Shown: in pieces, positions 1 to 6,396 of the stretch | How the letters are laid out: every line of letters starts with the position of its first letter | How positions within the stretch are numbered: position 1 is the stretch's first letter | Assembly (NCBI GenBank): GCA_902773215.1 | Contig: CACYDQ010000171.1 | Location: 1-6,432 of the forward strand | From: an uncultured Spirochaetaceae bacterium | GTDB lineage: Bacteria > Spirochaetota > Spirochaetia > Treponematales > Treponemataceae | DNA: 6,432 bases | Reading direction: 5' to 3' | The notes under the pieces: model-generated | Seen by the model: the letters and a program-made list of their open reading frames with translations, nothing else | What the model was told of the DNA's origin: nothing | Database searches by the model: none | Program-made: the position numbers and the translations under genes

Positions 1-87
1 ACGATAATCGACAAGCTCATCAAGGTCTCCACCCCGGCGGAGCAGAAAGAGGCTGTCGAGGCCGTCGCATCGGCGGCAAATGTCTGA
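1..87 (+). CDS. C-terminal end of an unidentified protein (partial, 28 codons)
   Basis: Frame 1 is open from the window edge to a TGA at 85-87, giving 28 residues that begin TIIDKLIKVS and end AVASAANV. The tail is rich in Ala, Glu, Lys and Val and looks helical, but it is too short to assign to a family and I do not recognise it. Codon choice (GCG, GCC, GTC, GAG) matches the genes that follow, which supports real coding. Its last 8 bases (ATGTCTGA) overlap the start of the kinase gene. The two are therefore probably in one operon and translationally coupled, and this protein may belong to the same sugar-metabolism pathway. That functional link is inference only. Confidence 0.6.
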   Translation, partial: TIIDKLIKVSTPAEQKEAVEAVASAANV

Positions 88-1312
88 GCTGATTGTTTCC
101 ATCGATATAGGCACTTCCTCCATGAAAGCCGCCGCCATAAGCAGCGGCGGGGAAGTCCTTGCCCGCACGCGCAAAAAGTTCATCATGCGGGGCAGCCAGT
201 GGGTGGCGGGTGACTGGACCTACATGCTTGACAAGCTCTTCTTTGACATCTGCGACCAGGTGGAAGACCGGCCTGTCGATGCCATCTGCATCAGCGGCAA
301 CGGTCCGACCCTCGTCGGCGGCGACGGCTGCGGCGATACCCTGACATGGGACGACGAGCTGGAAGAAGAGGATGAGGACGACAGCGGTTCCCTTTTTATT
401 CCCCGCCTGAAGGAATTCAAGCGGCGCTACCCCGAGGCATGGCGGGACAGCCGCTACATCTACTCCTGCCCCGAATACGTCATCAACAAGCTGACAGGCG
501 CGAACCTGACAATCCTGCCCGAGGAACGCTATTCCAAGGCGTACTGGACGACCGAATCCCTGCTCAAGGCGGGCTTCACGGAGAAAGAGGCGGCCAAGCT
601 GCCCCCCTTCGTCAAGCCGGGGACGTATGCGGGGAAGACAAAGAAGTACATCGCTCCCAATGCCCAGGCCGGGATTCCCGTCTACTGCGGTGCGCCGGAC
701 TTTATCAGCGCGCTCGTCGGCACGAACTGCCTTGAGCCGGGCCAGCTCTGCGACAGGGCAGGTTCCAGCGAGGGGATAAACTTCTGCTCGGATACCCCGC
801 TCGAAGGCGAGGATGTCAGGATTCTCCCTTCGGTCGTGCCCGGCCTGTGGAACGCGAGTGTCCTCCTGCCGGAGAGCGGGACGCGGTTCAGCCAGTTCAA
901 GGCGCAGATCGATCAGAACCGCATTGATGACATCTCCTACGAGGATCTTGTCCATGCGTGCCTCTATAACCCAAGGCAGGAGGCGATATACGACCAGGGC
1001 AAGTACCTGATGCTCCAGACCGCGATGCAGGTGCGCGACTCGCTCAAAGTCCTGCTCTCCTCTGCGGCGGAGAAGAATCAGAAGATTCCTGACCGCATGA
1101 CCGTGACCGGCGGGCAGGCGGCCAACGATGAGTGGAACCAGATGAAGGCGAACGTCACGGGTATGACAATCCTCGTTCCCGATTGCAGCGACGCGGAACT
1201 GATCGGGGACGCGGTGTTTGCGTGCGTGGGGATGGGGCTTTTCTCCTCCGTGCAGGAAGGGGCGAAGGCCTTCCATTCCGTCGCCAAGTGCTTCGAGCCT
1301 GAAGCCTTCTAG
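80..1312 (+). CDS. FGGY-family carbohydrate kinase (xylulokinase-like), short form
   Basis: Probable cytoplasmic ATP-dependent sugar kinase of 410 residues; typical members are about 480-520. The N-terminal FGGY domain (about 1-237) opens with the phosphate-binding motif DIGTSSMK (9-16). SGNGPT lies at 72-77, the YIYSCPEYVINKLTG segment at 126-140, and GAPD at 204-207 with D207 as likely catalytic base. The C-terminal domain contributes GSSEGIN (228-234), GGQAANDEW (344-352), KANVTG (356-361) and ELIGDAVFA (373-381), the usual nucleotide-binding elements. All core motifs are present, so it is compact rather than broken. Where sugar kinases normally carry a W-N/D-D-x-R substrate segment, this protein has WDDELEEEDEDD (90-101), so the substrate cannot be predicted. 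The ATG at 80 has no convincing Shine-Dalgarno; the 8-base overlap with the upstream gene suggests coupled translation. A HAD phosphatase follows after 14 bases. Confidence 0.88.
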   Translation: MSELIVSIDIGTSSMKAAAISSGGEVLARTRKKFIMRGSQWVAGDWTYMLDKLFFDICDQVEDRPVDAICISGNGPTLVGGDGCGDTLTWDDELEEEDEDDSGSLFIPRLKEFKRRYPEAWRDSRYIYSCPEYVINKLTGANLTILPEERYSKAYWTTESLLKAGFTEKEAAKLPPFVKPGTYAGKTKKYIAPNAQAGIPVYCGAPDFISALVGTNCLEPGQLCDRAGSSEGINFCSDTPLEGEDVRILPSVVPGLWNASVLLPESGTRFSQFKAQIDQNRIDDISYEDLVHACLYNPRQEAIYDQGKYLMLQTAMQVRDSLKVLLSSAAEKNQKIPDRMTVTGGQAANDEWNQMKANVTGMTILVPDCSDAELIGDAVFACVGMGLFSSVQEGAKAFHSVAKCFEPEAF

Positions 1313-1326
1313 CCGGCAGCCGGAAG

Positions 1327-1968
1327 ATGACGGTTTATTCTGTTCCCAGGCCGCTCCGGACAATCATATTCGACATAGACGGGACCCTTTACACGAGCGC
1401 GGCCTACGTCTTCGAGCAGGTGGACGCGCAGGTACGCCACCTTGCCCACATCCGGGGCAGGCCGGAGGACGAGGTGCGGAAAGAAATCTTTGATTTCCGG
1501 AAACGCTGGGCCAGTGAGCACCAGGGCAGGAAAATCAGCCTGGGAAACACGCTCATCTCCTTCGGAATCTCCATCGAGGAGAGCATCCGCTGGAGGGAGA
1601 CCCTGCTTTCCCCGGAGAACTACCTGAAAGAAGACCCCCGCCTTGCCGAAGTGCTGGACGAGCTTGCCCAGGACTACCGCCTTATCTGCGTCACGAACAA
1701 CCCTGTCGCCGCCGCCCGCAGGACGCTTGACGTGCTGGGCGTGTCGTCCCGGCTGCCGGACATAATCGGCCTGGACACCTGCATGAAGAGCAAGCCCGAT
1801 GCCGAAATGCTGCACCTTGCGGCAGAGATGACCGGGGCCGTGGTGGAGGAATGCCTTTCCGTCGGCGACCGCTATGACATAGACCTCGCCCTGCCGCTCC
1901 AGATGGGCATGGGGGCAATCCTTGTCTCCGGGGTGGAGGAAGTCTATTCCCTGCCTGAAATCTTGTAG
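1327..1968 (+). CDS. HAD-superfamily hydrolase (phosphatase, subclass I-like)
   Basis: Cytoplasmic phosphatase of 213 residues, a normal size for small HAD enzymes of the phosphoglycolate phosphatase/5'-nucleotidase type. All four HAD motifs are visible: motif I DIDGTLY with nucleophile D16 and acid/base D18; motif II CVTNN with T123; motif III MKSKPD with K156; motif IV GDRYDID (180-186) supplying the Mg-binding acidic residues. A helical cap domain sits between motifs I and II (about 22-105). The phosphate monoester it cleaves cannot be read from sequence. The gene follows the FGGY kinase after 14 bases and is probably co-transcribed with it, which hints at a sugar phosphate or a damaged-metabolite clean-up role (inference). 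ATG 1327 is the only sensible start, since motif I begins 15 residues later. A GGAAG directly abuts the ATG, too close to be a standard ribosome site. The TAG stop overlaps the -35 box of the next promoter. Confidence 0.85.
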   Translation: MTVYSVPRPLRTIIFDIDGTLYTSAAYVFEQVDAQVRHLAHIRGRPEDEVRKEIFDFRKRWASEHQGRKISLGNTLISFGISIEESIRWRETLLSPENYLKEDPRLAEVLDELAQDYRLICVTNNPVAAARRTLDVLGVSSRLPDIIGLDTCMKSKPDAEMLHLAAEMTGAVVEECLSVGDRYDIDLALPLQMGMGAILVSGVEEVYSLPEIL

Positions 1969-1991
1969 AACTCGGTACAATATGATACAAT
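1963..1991 (+). promoter_or_regulatory. Sigma70-type promoter for the MinD-like/lgt/murA unit
   Basis: TTGTAG (1963-1968, containing the HAD stop codon) serves as -35, followed by exactly 17 bases and TACAAT (1986-1991) as -10. The stretch 1976-1991 is strikingly AT-rich against GC-rich surroundings and contains TACAAT twice, ten bases apart. The -10 box ends seven bases before the ATG at 1999, so transcription should begin at or one or two bases before that codon. No Shine-Dalgarno lies in the gap, which fits a leaderless message. This is a prediction from the sequence; no transcript data were seen. Confidence 0.55.
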
Positions 1992-1998
1992 CCATTCC

Positions 1999-3144
1999 AT
2001 GCAAATAATACCAGTTGCCTCGGGCAAGGGCGGTGTGGGCAAGAGCCTTCTGAGCGCGAACCTTGCCATCGCCTTGGGGCAGGCAGGAAAGAAGGTCGTC
2101 CTTGCGGACTTGGACTTGGGAGCTTCTAACCTGCACCTCGTCATAGGACAGACCGCTACGAAAAAGGGAATAGGAACATTCCTCTCGGGGCAGGGGTCTT
2201 TCAAGGATCTGATAGAGCCGACGGACTACGAGAACGTCTCCTTCATCGCGGGCGATTCGGAGATTCCCGGCCTGACATCGCTCAAATCGGGCAAGAAGAA
2301 CGAGCTTATCCGGGAATTCTCCTCCATAGATGCGGACTACCTCATACTTGACTTGGGCGCGGGAACCCACCTGACGATACTCGACATGTTCCTGCTCTCC
2401 CCGCAGGGCATCGTCGTCACGGCTCCGACCGTCACGGCAATCCTGAACGGCTACCTCTTTCTCAAGAACGTCGTCTTCCGCATGATGTACAACACCTTCA
2501 AGAAGGGCAGCCCCGCGTACAAGTACCTGGAGGACATGCGGGGCAACTCGCAGGCCATGCAGAAGGTCTACATCCCCAAGCTCATCGAGGAGCTCAGGAA
2601 GGTGGACAAGCAGGGGGCCGAGCTGTTCGAGTCCCGCATGAAGAAGTTCCGTCCCCGGCTCATACTGAACATGATAGACGACCCCAAGGACGCTGACCGT
2701 GCCATCAAGATCCGGCATTCCTGCCGCCAGTTCCTTGGCCTGGACATAGAGCACCTGGGTGTCATCTACCGCGACACGATGCAGGACAAGGCGCTCTCAT
2801 CCCGCCTGCCCGTCATCGTCTATAAGCCCCATTCGGTCATCGCGCAAGCGATTTACCGCATAGCCGAGAAGATAAAGCAGGAGGAGTCGCTCGCATTCGA
2901 CTCAGCCTACGACATGACCCAGGTCGCCGACCAGACCTTCGAGCTTGCGAACGAGGAGGCAGCCGATGACTTCGCCGCCAAGATGTCCTACGTCGAGGAG
3001 CTGACGGGAAGCGGTGCGCTGACCACGGGCGAGCTGGTGGAGCTCCTGAAGCAGCAGCATTACGAGCTGACCCAGCTGCGCAACGAGAACAACTTGCTCA
3101 AGAAGAAGCTCGTCGATGCGGCCAAGAAGGGCTACAAAGTCTAA
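1999..3144 (+). CDS. MinD/ParA-like P-loop ATPase with C-terminal coiled coil
   Basis: Protein of 381 residues in the SIMIBI class (MinD/ParA/FlhG). The deviant Walker A motif is KGGVGKS (10-16), with both lysines. Walker A' is LADLDLGASN (35-44) and Walker B is LILDLGAGT (115-123). The conserved core is interrupted by a helical, charged segment at about 161-217, before the strand RPRLILNMI (218-226). I recall a similar arrangement in large MinD-like proteins of other Gram-negative bacteria. Instead of ending with a short membrane-targeting helix, it continues about 85 residues. The last part (about 344-375; ELVELLKQQH, then LRNENNLLKKKL) has leucine-rich heptad spacing and probably forms a coiled coil for dimerisation or partner binding. 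There is no minC, minE or flhF neighbour. Linkage to lgt and murA suggests a role in placing envelope or surface machinery (inference). The start is fixed because the P-loop follows directly; no Shine-Dalgarno precedes it. Confidence 0.85.
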   Translation: MQIIPVASGKGGVGKSLLSANLAIALGQAGKKVVLADLDLGASNLHLVIGQTATKKGIGTFLSGQGSFKDLIEPTDYENVSFIAGDSEIPGLTSLKSGKKNELIREFSSIDADYLILDLGAGTHLTILDMFLLSPQGIVVTAPTVTAILNGYLFLKNVVFRMMYNTFKKGSPAYKYLEDMRGNSQAMQKVYIPKLIEELRKVDKQGAELFESRMKKFRPRLILNMIDDPKDADRAIKIRHSCRQFLGLDIEHLGVIYRDTMQDKALSSRLPVIVYKPHSVIAQAIYRIAEKIKQEESLAFDSAYDMTQVADQTFELANEEAADDFAAKMSYVEELTGSGALTTGELVELLKQQHYELTQLRNENNLLKKKLVDAAKKGYKV

Positions 3145-3149
3145 AAAGG
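3143..3149 (+). promoter_or_regulatory. Ribosome binding site of lgt
   Basis: AAAAAGG lies seven bases before the lgt ATG at 3157 and overlaps the TAA stop of the MinD-like gene (3142-3144). It is a weak but plausible Shine-Dalgarno in an A-rich patch, consistent with lgt being translated from the same mRNA as the gene before it. Confidence 0.5.
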
Positions 3150-3156
3150 TTTAAAA

Positions 3157-4200
3157 ATGCAGGGTTTGCAATCGTTTCTTCCATTGAATCTTCTATACAT
3201 TGAGTATCCCGGCTGGATCCAGCCGGAGATTTTCCCCGGCGTGCCTGTCCTGGGGCTTATCCGCTGGTACGGGCTCATGTACGTGTTCGCCTTTACGACC
3301 GCCTTCCTCATCCTCAAGAAGGAGATGCGGGCTGGTGACCTGAACACGGCGGACTACACGGCGAGCGAGGACGACATCTTCAGCTTCATCGCCTGGGGAA
3401 TCGTCTTCCTGCTTCTGGGGGCGAGGATATTCTCCTGCCTGGTCTACGACACGAGCGGGGATTACCTTAAGAGACCCTGGCTGATTTTCTGGCCCTTCGA
3501 CCCCCTGACCCACAAGTTCAGCGGCTTTGCGGGGATGTCCTACCACGGCGGTTTCATCGGCGGCCTTCTGGGCATGATCCTCTGGTGCGCCGTCCACAGG
3601 AAGCCTCTCTGGAAGTGGGTTGACGCGATGTGCGTCGCCATCCCCCTGGGCTACACCTTCGGCAGGATAGGGAACTTCATGAACGGGGAACTATATGGAA
3701 GGATTACGACCGTCCCCTGGGGCATGGTCTTTCCCCGTGCGAGACAGGCGGGCGAGACTTTCTCTGCGAGTCTTCCCTGGGTGCAGGAATTCGCCGCCCG
3801 GTGCGGCATGGTCATAAAAGAGGGGGAAAAGCTTGTCAACCTTCCCCGACACCCCAGCCAGCTCTACGAGGCCTTCTTTGAGGGAATCGTTCTCTTTGCC
3901 CTTCTCTGGTTCCTGCGCAAGCGGAAGCCCTTTGACGGCTTTGTCGGCTGCATGTACGCGATAGGTTACGGGGTCGCCCGCTTCATAATCGAATATTTCC
4001 GCCAGCCGGACTCCGACCTGGGCTTCCGCCTGTCGTCCGCGGCCGCCGGCGGGGAGGAGCATGCGATTTACCGCAACAGCTCCCTGCTTGACATCTCTAC
4101 CGGGCAGATTCTCTGTGCCCTCATGGTCGTGGGCTGTCTTGCCCTGATGCTGGTCCTTTGGCTCCTCTCACGGCGGCGGAACGAAAGGGCAGGGCAATAG
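3157..4200 (+). CDS. lgt: Prolipoprotein diacylglyceryl transferase
   Basis: Inner-membrane enzyme that moves diacylglycerol from phosphatidylglycerol to the lipobox cysteine of prolipoproteins, the first step of lipoprotein maturation. Family marks are clear: RWYGLMY (36-42); SYHGG with H130 (E. coli H103); the Lgt signature GRIGNFMNGELYG (169-181) with R170, N173 and E178 (E. coli R143, N146, E151); RHPSQLYE (231-238); YGVARFIIE with Y271, R275 and E279 (E. coli Y235, R239, E243). Several hydrophobic segments (about 37-54, 73-96, 128-146, 240-253, 262-278, 314-337) fit a seven-helix protein. At 347 residues it is longer than E. coli Lgt (291). Part of the excess is a loop at about 288-311, between the YGVAR helix and the last membrane helix. 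The C-terminus ends in a positively charged tail (RRRNER). It sits 12 bases after the MinD-like gene and 8 before murA, in one apparent operon. Confidence 0.96.
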   Translation: MQGLQSFLPLNLLYIEYPGWIQPEIFPGVPVLGLIRWYGLMYVFAFTTAFLILKKEMRAGDLNTADYTASEDDIFSFIAWGIVFLLLGARIFSCLVYDTSGDYLKRPWLIFWPFDPLTHKFSGFAGMSYHGGFIGGLLGMILWCAVHRKPLWKWVDAMCVAIPLGYTFGRIGNFMNGELYGRITTVPWGMVFPRARQAGETFSASLPWVQEFAARCGMVIKEGEKLVNLPRHPSQLYEAFFEGIVLFALLWFLRKRKPFDGFVGCMYAIGYGVARFIIEYFRQPDSDLGFRLSSAAAGGEEHAIYRNSSLLDISTGQILCALMVVGCLALMLVLWLLSRRRNERAGQ

Positions 4201-4204
4201 GAGG
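4199..4204 (+). promoter_or_regulatory. Strong Shine-Dalgarno that decides the murA start
   Basis: A perfect AGGAGG overlaps the last two bases of the lgt TAG stop and lies four bases before the ATG at 4209. It is the best ribosome site in the window and fixes the murA start at 4209, not at the in-frame ATG 51 bases upstream (4158), which lies inside lgt and would add 17 residues absent from normal MurA proteins. Confidence 0.85.
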
Positions 4205-4208
4205 GAAC

Positions 4209-5492
4209 ATGTACGAGTACCAGGTGGAAGGGGGATTCCCCATCAAGGGCAGCATCACGGCGAGCGGAAACAAGAACGCGGCCCTGCCCTGCATCGCCGC
4301 GACACTGCTGACCAGGGAGCCGGTCATTCTCCGGAACATCCCCGACATAGAGGATACCAACGTCATGCTCCAGATTCTCACCGCGCTCGGCGTGGGCGTG
4401 GAGAAAGTCGCCGATCATGCGTGGAAGATAGACGCGGCGCAGATAAACTCAAGCACTATCCCCGCCCAGATGAGCAAGAAAATCCGGGCCTCCATCCTCT
4501 TCGCGGGACCCCTTGTCGCCCGCACAGGCAAGGCCGTCATGCTGCCTCCGGGGGGCGACGTCATCGGGCGCAGGCGGCTGGACACCCACTTCCTCGCGCT
4601 TGAGGAACTGGGGGCCCGCATTTCTACCGAGGGGCACTTTGAGTTCACCGCGAACAAGCTGGTCGGCGCCGACCTCTTTCTGGACGAGGCTTCCGTCACC
4701 GCAACGGAGAATGCGATAATGGCGGCAGTCCTCGCCGAGGGCAGGACCGACATTACCAACGCGGCGAGCGAGCCCCACGTGCAGGATCTCTGCGAGATGC
4801 TCAACCAGATGGGGGCAAAGATAACGGGCATTGGCAGCAACGTCCTGCACATAGACGGGGTCAAGAAGCTTTCCGGCACGGACTTCGCGATAGGCCCGGA
4901 CTATATGGAGATAGGCTCCTACATCGGCCTTGCCGCCTGCACCGGCGGATCGGTGGAAATCCACGGCATCCGCCCGCAGGAAATCCGCCCGCTCAAGATA
5001 GCCTTCGGCAAGCTGGGCATCCAGTGGAACATCGAGGGAACGACCCTGACGGTCTCATCGGACCAGAAACTCAAGGTCAACGCCGACCTCGGCGGCATGA
5101 TTCCCAAGATAGACGATTCTCCCTGGCCGGGCTTCCCGCCGGATCTGACTTCCATCATGGTCGTCATCGCGACCCAGGTGGAGGGGACGGTGCTCGTCTT
5201 TGAGAAGATGTTCGAGAGCAGGATGTTCTTTGTGGACAAACTGATAAGCATGGGTGCGCGGATTACCCTCTGCGACCCCCACCGGGCGGTCATCTCCGGC
5301 CCCTGCGCCCTGCACGGGGAGCACCTGGTCTCGCCGGATGTCCGCGCGGGCATGGCGATGGTCATCGCCGCCCTCTCCGCCCGCGGGGAGAGCCGGATAA
5401 GCAACGTCTATCAGATTGAGCGGGGCTACGAGCATCTGGTCGAACGCCTCCAGTCCCTCGGCGCGCACATCAGGCGCGTCGAGGTGAAGTAG
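4209..5492 (+). CDS. murA: UDP-N-acetylglucosamine 1-carboxyvinyltransferase, Asp-type active site
   Basis: Cytoplasmic enzyme that transfers enolpyruvate from PEP to UDP-GlcNAc, the first committed step of peptidoglycan synthesis. The 427 residues match the family length (E. coli 419). Visible marks are SGNKNAALP with K22 and N23 (same numbers as in E. coli); KIRASILFAGPLVAR (91-105) with R93; the mobile loop PPGGDVIGRRR (113-123); the PGFPPDL segment with D312 (E. coli D305); and IERGYEHL with R405 (E. coli R397). The loop residue that is Cys115 in E. coli is D117 here (codon 4557-4559). The same change in M. tuberculosis and Chlamydia MurA keeps activity but removes the cysteine that fosfomycin alkylates. 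All other key residues are present, so the enzyme should be functional. The ordinary paralogue AroA is excluded by the motifs and length. It is last in the apparent operon after lgt. Confidence 0.96.
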   Translation: MYEYQVEGGFPIKGSITASGNKNAALPCIAATLLTREPVILRNIPDIEDTNVMLQILTALGVGVEKVADHAWKIDAAQINSSTIPAQMSKKIRASILFAGPLVARTGKAVMLPPGGDVIGRRRLDTHFLALEELGARISTEGHFEFTANKLVGADLFLDEASVTATENAIMAAVLAEGRTDITNAASEPHVQDLCEMLNQMGAKITGIGSNVLHIDGVKKLSGTDFAIGPDYMEIGSYIGLAACTGGSVEIHGIRPQEIRPLKIAFGKLGIQWNIEGTTLTVSSDQKLKVNADLGGMIPKIDDSPWPGFPPDLTSIMVVIATQVEGTVLVFEKMFESRMFFVDKLISMGARITLCDPHRAVISGPCALHGEHLVSPDVRAGMAMVIAALSARGESRISNVYQIERGYEHLVERLQSLGAHIRRVEVK

Positions 5493-5497
5493 CCCTG

Positions 5498-6388
5498 TCA
5501 GTTGGAAGGCCGCTTGCAGTAACGCCAGGTGAACCAGGCACCGGCATAACGCCCGACAAAGCGGCTGGCGGCCGCCTTGAACTTCCACTTGAATGCCATG
5601 ATGGCGTAGAGTTTGCCCTGCCGGGACTTTTTCAGGCAGTGGGCGACGGTTTTCTCTGCGGAAAGCCCGTGCCGTACTTCTTTTCTGGCTCCTTTAGAAG
5701 CGACGTTCGCGAATTCCGTGGAGACCGGTCCGGGGCAGAGGGCGGTCACCTTGATTCCCCGGTCTTTCAGCTCTGCGCGGAGGGCAACTGTCAGGCTCAG
5801 TACGTATGCCTTGCATGCCCCGTAGACGGCGAAGTTCCCCAGGGGCAGGAATGAGGCGAGGCTTGCCACGTTGATTATCCGTGCCCCCCGCCCCATATAG
5901 GGCAGGGCGTATCCCGTGATGCCCGTCAGGCTGGTGCAGTCCAGGTCCACCATGTCCATCTCGCGCCCGGGGTCGGTGTCCGCGAACTCGCCGTAGCTGC
6001 CGAAGCCCGCGTTGTTGACCAGCACGCTTACGGCAAATTCCCCGCGGGCGGCCTCCTCGTCCAGCTTCTCCTTGAGCCGCGCCGCCCCCGCCTTGCCCGC
6101 TATGTCGAGCGGAACGGGGACTATCCGGGGCATTCCGCCACTGGCGGCCCCAGCTCCTGGAGCGGCCCCGCCATGCTCCACGGAGGCCCCGGATCCCGAC
6201 GGGGCACCCGCCCCCGGAGCCGCCCCCTGCTCAATCTCCGCCCGGAGCTGTTCCAGGCGGTCCGCCCGCCGGGCGACGATCCAAATCTCGTCGCTGGTCG
6301 CCCTGCCCTCTTCCGCGAGCTGGCGGGCAAAGCAGGCCCCCATGCCGCTGGAGGCCCCGGTCACGATGCAGATTCTCTTCTTGTCCAT
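5498..6388 (-). CDS. Short-chain dehydrogenase/reductase with Ala/Gly/Pro-rich insert
   Basis: Predicted soluble NAD(P)(H)-dependent oxidoreductase of 296 residues, classical SDR type. The cofactor motif is TGASSGMG (10-17), and an Arg-rich stretch at 40-44 favours NADP(H). NNAG is at 125-128. The catalytic set is N173/S176, Y189 and K193 (YGACK). CPGPVSTEF (218-226) closes the core. The C-terminal 35 residues are aromatic and basic (KWKFK, FTWRYCKR) and may sit on a membrane. Residues 55-85 are a low-complexity insert containing GAAPGAGA twice, not expected in the roughly 260-residue family. The substrate is unknown. I chose ATG 6388 because it precedes the Rossmann strand by four residues; a GTG at 6418 would add ten residues but lies inside the promoter spacer. 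The gene converges on murA, with stop codons five bases apart. Confidence 0.9.
   Translation of the reverse strand: MDKKRICIVTGASSGMGACFARQLAEEGRATSDEIWIVARRADRLEQLRAEIEQGAAPGAGAPSGSGASVEHGGAAPGAGAASGGMPRIVPVPLDIAGKAGAARLKEKLDEEAARGEFAVSVLVNNAGFGSYGEFADTDPGREMDMVDLDCTSLTGITGYALPYMGRGARIINVASLASFLPLGNFAVYGACKAYVLSLTVALRAELKDRGIKVTALCPGPVSTEFANVASKGARKEVRHGLSAEKTVAHCLKKSRQGKLYAIMAFKWKFKAAASRFVGRYAGAWFTWRYCKRPSN
6151..6226 (-). repeat. Degenerate tandem-like repeat encoding GAAPGAGA(P/A)SG twice
   Basis: Within the reductase gene, residues 55-65 (GAAPGAGAPSG) and 74-84 (GAAPGAGAASG) are near-identical 11-residue units separated by SGASVEHG-type sequence. The underlying DNA copies are similar but diverged at third positions, so this is either an old duplication or convergent low complexity and not a fresh slippage event. 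Edges are approximate. Confidence 0.55.
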
Positions 6389-6396
6389 ACAGGGGC

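Noticed and set aside
1307..1326. Small CCGG-CAG-CCGG hairpin between the kinase and HAD genes as terminator or attenuator
   Set aside because: The stem is only four pairs, or seven with a bulge, and there is no T-run; it is within what chance gives in GC-rich sequence.
20..1363. Long open frame on the minus strand (447 codons) antisense to the kinase
   Set aside because: The plus-strand frame has clear FGGY motifs. The minus frame has no recognisable domain and is explained by GC-rich codon bias.
1309..2754. Long open frame on the minus strand (481 codons) across the HAD and MinD-like genes
   Set aside because: It runs antisense through two well-supported genes and their intergenic promoter, rich in His, Arg and Leu as typical for shadow frames, with no known motif.
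4158..4208. Longer murA start giving 17 extra residues
   Set aside because: It begins inside lgt without a ribosome site, while a perfect AGGAGG lies just before the ATG at 4209, and the protein from 4209 matches MurA numbering from the first residue.
5567..5576. Perfect 10-base palindrome GGCGGCCGCC near the convergent junction
   Set aside because: It lies inside the reductase coding sequence (Ala/Arg codons), has no following T-run, and is common by chance at this GC content.
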